Source: Paraescarpia echinospica
Lineage: Eukaryota; Annelida; Polychaeta; Sabellida; Siboglinidae
Length of the DNA stretch: 64,000 nucleotides
Reading direction: 5' to 3'
Assembly (NCBI GenBank): GCA_020002185.1
Contig: CM034531.1
Span: 41,506,827 to 41,570,826, forward strand
Shown here piece by piece: positions 58,880 to 64,000 of the stretch (the first letter of the stretch is position 1; each line of letters opens with the position of its first letter). Position numbers and translations under genes: made by a program. A model generated the notes under the pieces. The model was not told where the DNA came from. It saw nothing but the letters and a program-made list of their open reading frames with translations, and did not search any database.

Positions 58880-60250
58880 TCATTTGTAGTATGCCGTCGA
58901 AATCATTGTCCTGGGGTGCTGTATAAAGTCATATGTAGTATTTCGTCGAAATCATTGTCCTGGGGTGCTGTATAAAGTCATTTGTAGTATGCCGTCGAAA
59001 TCATTGTCCTGGGGTGCTGTATAAAGTCATATGTAGTATTCCGTCGAAATCATTGTCCTGGGGTGCTGTATAAAGTCATTTGTAGTATGCCGTCGAAATC
59101 ATTGTCCTGGAGTGCTGTATAAAGTCATATGTAGTATTCCGTCGAAATCATTGTCCTGGGGTGCTGTATAAAGTCATATGTAGTATTCCGTCGAAATCAT
59201 TGTCCTGGGGTGCTGTATAAAGTCATTTGTAGTATTCCGTCGAAATCATTGTCCTGGGGTGCTGTATAAAGTCATTTGTAGTATGCCGTCGAAATCATTG
59301 TCCTGGGGTGCTGTATAAAGTCATTTGTAGTATGCCGTCGAAATCATTGTCCTGGGGTGCTGTATAAAGTCATTTGTAGTATTCCGTCGAAATCATTGTC
59401 CTGGGGTGCTGTATAAAGTCATTTGTAGTATGCCGTCGAAATCATTGTCCTGGAGTGCTGTATAAAGTCATATGTAGTATTCCGTCGAAATCATTGTCCT
59501 GGGGTGCTGTATAAAGTCATATGTAGTATTCCGTCGAAATCATTGTCCTGGGGTGCTGTATAAAGTCATTTGTAGTATGCCGTCGAAATCATTGTCCTGG
59601 GTGCTGTATAAAGTCATTTGTAGTATGCCGTCGAAATCATTGTCCTGGGGTGCTGTATAAAGTCATTTGTAGTATGCCGTCGAAATCATTGTCCTGGGGT
59701 GCTGTATAAAGTCATTTGTAGTATGCCGTCGAAATCATTGTCCTGGGGTGCTGTATAAAGTCATTTGTAGTATGCCGTCGAAATCATTGTCCTGGGGTGC
59801 TGTATAAAGTCATTTGTAGTATGCCGTCGAAATCATTGTCCTGGAGTGCTGTATAAAGTCATATGTAGTATTCCGTCGAAATCATTGTCCTGGGGTGCTG
59901 TATAAAGTCATTTGTAGTATGCCGTCGAAATCATTGTCCTGGGGTGCTGTATAAAGTCATTTGTAGTATGCCGTCGAAATCATTGTCCTGGGGTGCTGTA
60001 TAAAGTCATATGTAGTATTCCGTCGAAATCATTGTCCTGGGGTGCTGTATAAAGTCATTTGTAGTATGCCGTCGAAATCATTGTCCTGGAGTGCTGTATA
60101 AAGTCATTTGTAGTATGCCGTCGAAATCATTGTCCTGGGGTGCTGTATAAAGTCATTTGTAGTATGCCGTCGAAATCATTGTCCTGGGGTGCTGTATAAA
60201 GTCATTTGTAGTATGCCGTCGAAATCATTGTCCTGGGGTGCTGTATAAAG
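58880..60250. repeat. 49-bp minisatellite, 28 units
   Basis: Twenty-seven units of 49 bp and one of 48 bp (a G lost near 59600). The unit begins TCATTTGTAGTATGCCGTCG. Variant sites are few and linked: every unit with TCATATG also has a T-type second site (TTCC or TTTC), and three of four GGAGT units precede such a unit. High identity indicates recent expansion. Confidence 0.97.
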
Positions 60251-60604
60251 TCATTTGCATACTATCAATTCGTTGTCATAAACTCATACTGAGTTTGCAT
60301 TCAATAATGTTCACTAACTACAAACTCCACAACAAACACAATTACATTAATACAAACAAATAGATTCCCAACTTACAACGTAGTTAATTAAAATCACAAC
60401 GATAGTTAACAAGTGTTATGTGTAAAACGTGTTCAATATTCTATATAATCCAGTACATTACATGTTGACAGTCATGTTAATAATAATAACAATTACATTC
60501 TGTGAAACGTAACTAAGATATTATCCGATATAAAAAATCGTGGAAAGTAGATCTGGAAATAGTTTTAATACACGAAACCTAACATTATACAGCACGACCG
60601 TGCG

Positions 60605-61050
60605 CTAATTCACCAACAGACGGCCATCGTACGTCGATTCACCAACAGACGGCCATCGTACGTCGAAAATGTACCAAGTATTTGCTGATCGACCAAAATA
60701 ATGCTAGTCTTATATATTTATATATCAAGATAATGTTAAACTTATGTTTTGATCCACCAAGATAATTTTAGACGTATGCATTTTGTCACCGAGATAATGT
60801 TAAACGTCACGTGAGTGTTGATCCACCAAGATGATGATGGATTGATCCATCGAGACATAATGCTAGACATATACTTATGTTGATTCACCAGGATAACGCT
60901 GAACGTACGTGATGATTTCTGGAGGCAATGGTGACTGTATGTTATGATTCACGAAGGCGATGTTGAATTTACCTTCTATCTGAACGTATACACGTGCTGA
61001 TTCACCAGGTGAAAGCTGACTGTAGGTGCTGAGTCACCGAACCACGGCTG
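60605..61050. repeat. Degenerate tandem repeat
   Basis: About a dozen units of irregular length (roughly 29-50 bp) built on GATCCACCAAGATAATG and ACGT-containing ends. The first two units are near-identical (TTCACCAACAGACGGCCATC). An old minisatellite. Confidence 0.6.
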
Positions 61051-61177
61051 AGCGATGGGGTGATTGATCAATCAGGACAGGCCGGTGTACCGTACACATA
61101 CTGACGAAGGTAACGTTGATAGAACTGTATTAGCCGTTATACACATCTATTGAGACTGACAATGAGTATATTTATAT

Positions 61178-61427
61178 CCCTCTCCCCCTCTCCTCCTCTC
61201 ACCCCCTCTCCGCTCTCCCCCTCTCCGCTTCTCCCCCTCTCCACCTCTGCCTGTCTCCCCCTCTCTCCCTCTCTCCCCTCTCCCCCTCTCCGCTCACCCC
61301 CTCCCCCCTCTCGCCCTCTGCCTCTCTCTCTCCCTCCCTCCCTCCCTCCCTAACTCCCTCACTCTCTCTCTATCTGTCTGTCTGCCTCCGTGTCCTCGTC
61401 TCTGTCAGTATGTCTGTCTATCTTTCC

Positions 61428-61471
<44 letters not shown>

Positions 61472-61472
61472 G

Positions 61473-61513
<41 letters not shown>

Positions 61514-61530
61514 ATATATATATATATATA

Positions 61531-61572
<42 letters not shown>

Positions 61573-61690
61573 CCTCTTTCTCTCTCTATTTTGCTCTCTC
61601 TATCTGGCTCATTGACTCTCTGTGTCTCTTTGTCTCTTTGTCTCTTGCCTACCTATCTCTCTGTTTCTCTCCGTCCTTCTTTCTCATTTA
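61178..61690. repeat. Polypyrimidine tract with TCTG and TC microsatellites
   Basis: About 510 bp almost purely C and T on the + strand: CCCCTCTC words, TCTG repeats at about 61425-61475, TC runs at 61478-61510 and 61531-61569, with a TATA run between. Frames across it (SLSLSL) are artefacts. Confidence 0.95.
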
Positions 61691-62083
61691 TTAACCAAGA
61701 GCACTGCTAGAGACGAGACAGATGAGCAGCATGTACGAATATACGTAACATGAGAAACGTCAAATGGTAACCCAGATTTTGATGTAGGTGCCAAGTATAT
61801 TGTATATTGCATTAAACGAACGTACACACTCTACTGTGACTTAAATAAAGTCAATAAATCCCTCTCCATATATGTTTAACCCAGTACCCCCCGTCATCCG
61901 ACGTCTGTTCACCTATCCCTCTTTATTAAATTGACACTTGTGTAAACAGTGCGAATCACCGGTAGTCTTTTAGTTCACTCGCCTCCCGCTGCCGTAACGG
62001 GAAACGGGTTGCTGTCGTGGTCGTCGTCCATTTGTCAGACTGATTCACGGGGAGGAGCAACAGAAGCGAAGGACCCGTCTCGT

Positions 62084-62089
62084 TATAAG
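62084..62089 (+). promoter_or_regulatory. Possible TATA box
   Basis: TATAAG lies 109 bp upstream of the ATG|GT site at 62193. With usual spacing, transcription would start near 62113. Confidence 0.3.
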
Positions 62090-62112
62090 CCCTCACACAC
62101 GGCCACACGGAA

Positions 62113-62195
62113 GAGAGTGGAAGCGTGAATGCTGCAGGGCGCTTCGAGTACTGACGACTATCTCGAGAGCAGCATACGACAGCCACACCACAATG
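62113..62195 (+). CDS. Possible first exon ending at ATG|GT (gene continues beyond the window)
   Basis: CACCACAATG is followed at once by GTGAGTG, a strong donor, so only the initiator methionine (62193-62195) would be on this exon. Calmodulin, alpha-tubulin and many ribosomal protein genes have this arrangement, so no identity is claimed. A TATA-like box lies at 62084. The start at 62113 is estimated. No downstream coding exon is recognisable before 64000. Confidence 0.3.
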
Positions 62196-62199
62196 GTGA

Positions 62200-64000
62200 G
62201 TGAGACAATGTTGGTGCTACGACAACCTAGAAACACATCGTTTTTTACTACTAATTACGCTATCCCAATAGTTAGATAAGAAAAGAAGAATAACGGGACG
62301 ATTTAAGAATGTTTTTCACAATACATATTGGGAAAATACAAACGTAATGTAAAGATTGCATTAATATTCACATACCACCACGCCTTAAACACAAGGTGGT
62401 GCTTCCACAGTTCGACAGTCAAAGGGCTAAAGAAGGAATAGGGAAATAGCAAATATTGAATGCCGCAAATGGCAATAAGCATACGAAGTACCTACGTAAC
62501 ATTGATTTCAATGTGAAACTCAAAATGTCTATTGATTTCAGTATGAAACTCAGAATGTATATTGGTCTAAATACCTTATTCAAGTACACTGGTATATTCG
62601 GCAATTCGACAGGTAGACAGAATAAACCAGTCCTGATGATATAATGCGATAATGTGCGCACGACGCACGTCGTCTCACCAGTCGTATGCAATCTTGGGGT
62701 ACTGTTTTCTTTTGACAGTGCCGTTGTTATCTTTCCCTCGATTGGAAATGCAGTGCACCTCTAACTAGACCTACATTGTTGTCAAGAATTTAAACAGTGA
62801 ATAAGCCTAAGAATATGCATGGCACTTTTAAATGTGACCTAGGAAGAGAAGCAGGCTTACGCACACCGATAATGATTGTATGTATCGTGAACACCTCGCA
62901 CCTGCTGCCACAAAAGAAAAAACACCATCACACTGACCCACCCATATTAACCCGGGCACGATTGACATTTTTATTTTCCCACAGTTGTGTTGCTATCAGA
63001 ACAAATAACCTACAGCGATATCGTTTTTTGCTAGCTACATTTTCCATTTGTCGATTCTATGTTTCATGTCAATCAAGAAACCAGTCTGGTTTGACTTGCT
63101 GTTCACCATTAAATCGAATATTTTGCTTTGATGAGATAGTTATGCTTGCGAAGCTGGCACTACTGACAGCGATCATAACGATAGTTCTATAAGTAATAGT
63201 TATATTTACATAAAGAAATACCATTTATTTCAACCGGACTAAGAATACTTTTCAAATATTGCCAAGCAGGACAAATATAAACCCTATGAAAGCACGCCAG
63301 GGTGTGTAATAAACCAGAGTAAAACCATTCCTGTAACTCCGACAATCAATCTTTCGCTATAAAAACGACGATTCGATCCTCTGGAGCACAGCTGTCCTCC
63401 GCCGTGCGCACGCTGCCGTCGTTCCACCTCTGACCCCGCCGTCTCTCGCCCGCTGTGTTCTGATGGAGTGGCACCGGTGTTCCGAGAAGACGCAGGCTCT
63501 TTGTCTGTGGCACCGGGCTTCTAGGAGGATTGAGGTGCGCGGCAGCTGGCAAGTTTTTGCCCTTGGTTGAGTGATAGCGAGTAAGCTGTTTCGACGCTGT
63601 TTCGGAGCTGTGTCCGTAATGAAAACGGCCGCGTTATAGGCCCGTGGCGTGAGACGATGGATCGCAGTCTGTGCGCACTATAACTAAGTTACTTATACAG
63701 CAACTCTCAATTACTGCTCCGAGAAGTAGATTCATGGTGAGGGTGTGTGAACGTTTCTATAGTTATGTCATTCTGGCGTAAAGCTTATACCCAGTTGTAA
63801 TGAGGCACTGCATACCGAGACATAGATGAGAGTAGGGTTTCGAGAAATTATTCTGCTGAATCTGACTGACCGGAGTCAGTATGTCCACGTTCCAAGTACT
63901 AACCCTCCTACCTAAACAACTACAGCGACGAATTCAGGAGAATTTGCGAAATATTACAAGGCAGTTGCAGATGATAATAGGACACGAAAAACATTGATCA
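62200..64000. other. Right edge, no supported coding exon
   Basis: If the exon at 62195 is real, this is its first intron. The stretch 63346-63720 is GC-richer, with CTATAAAAACG at 63357 and several CpGs, and could be an alternative promoter; no protein domain is visible. Confidence 0.35.

Noticed and set aside
61390..61710. Ser/Leu-rich ORFs over the CT tract
   Set aside because: Low-complexity artefact.

Overview
The window is animal nuclear DNA. Its long introns have GT-AG boundaries, its intergenic space is full of non-LTR retrotransposon debris, DNA transposons and microsatellites, and it holds one complete intron-rich gene for a conserved ER chaperone. The species cannot be read directly. 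The repeat content (tRNA-derived SINE, CR1-like and RTE-like LINEs, many small hAT-type and fold-back elements) and the large aspartate-rich protein fit a marine invertebrate, perhaps a lophotrochozoan; that placement is inference.

Layout. Positions 1-8,600 hold no gene I can support: a TIR MITE, short dispersed repeats, a GT/AT microsatellite and a tRNA-derived SINE. Positions 8,700-31,850 are a complete endoplasmin (GRP94/HSP90B1) gene on the + strand. It has two promoter elements of the ER-stress type, 16 coding exons that join in frame to 816 residues, a signal peptide, a C-terminal KDEL and a poly(A) signal. Its introns carry three C/D-box snoRNA-like genes (all in intron 9), a hAT-type transposon holding an identical 133-bp copy of the end of exon 4, a second TIR element with a 6-bp target duplication, two fold-back elements, an RTE-like LINE in antisense, and a TTAA-flanked element with its own small ORF.

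Positions 33,300-39,300 are a graveyard of CR1-like LINE pieces. Positions 40,720-45,405 hold one uninterrupted 1,551-codon frame made of exactly 104 thirteen-residue DGDGIPD modules, a cysteine-free thrombospondin-type-3-like repeat with higher-order repeats of 324 and 609 bp. It is probably a large acidic calcium-binding protein, and it is probably not complete at its N terminus.

Positions 46,700-61,700 are dominated by tandem repeats: 32-bp, 57-bp and 49-bp minisatellites, two CGATGCG arrays in inverted orientation about 5.2 kb apart, CA, TA, AGT, GAT and CT tracts, and further LINE remnants. Near 62,080-62,195 there is a possible promoter and first exon ending exactly at ATG|GT, which would start a gene running off the right edge.

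Together: endoplasmin folds secretory proteins and binds calcium in the ER, and its promoter motifs predict induction by the unfolded-protein response. The snoRNAs would be released from its intron. The DGDGIPD gene is about 9 kb downstream on the same strand. Any functional link between the two genes is only a shared calcium theme; nothing in the sequence shows co-regulation.
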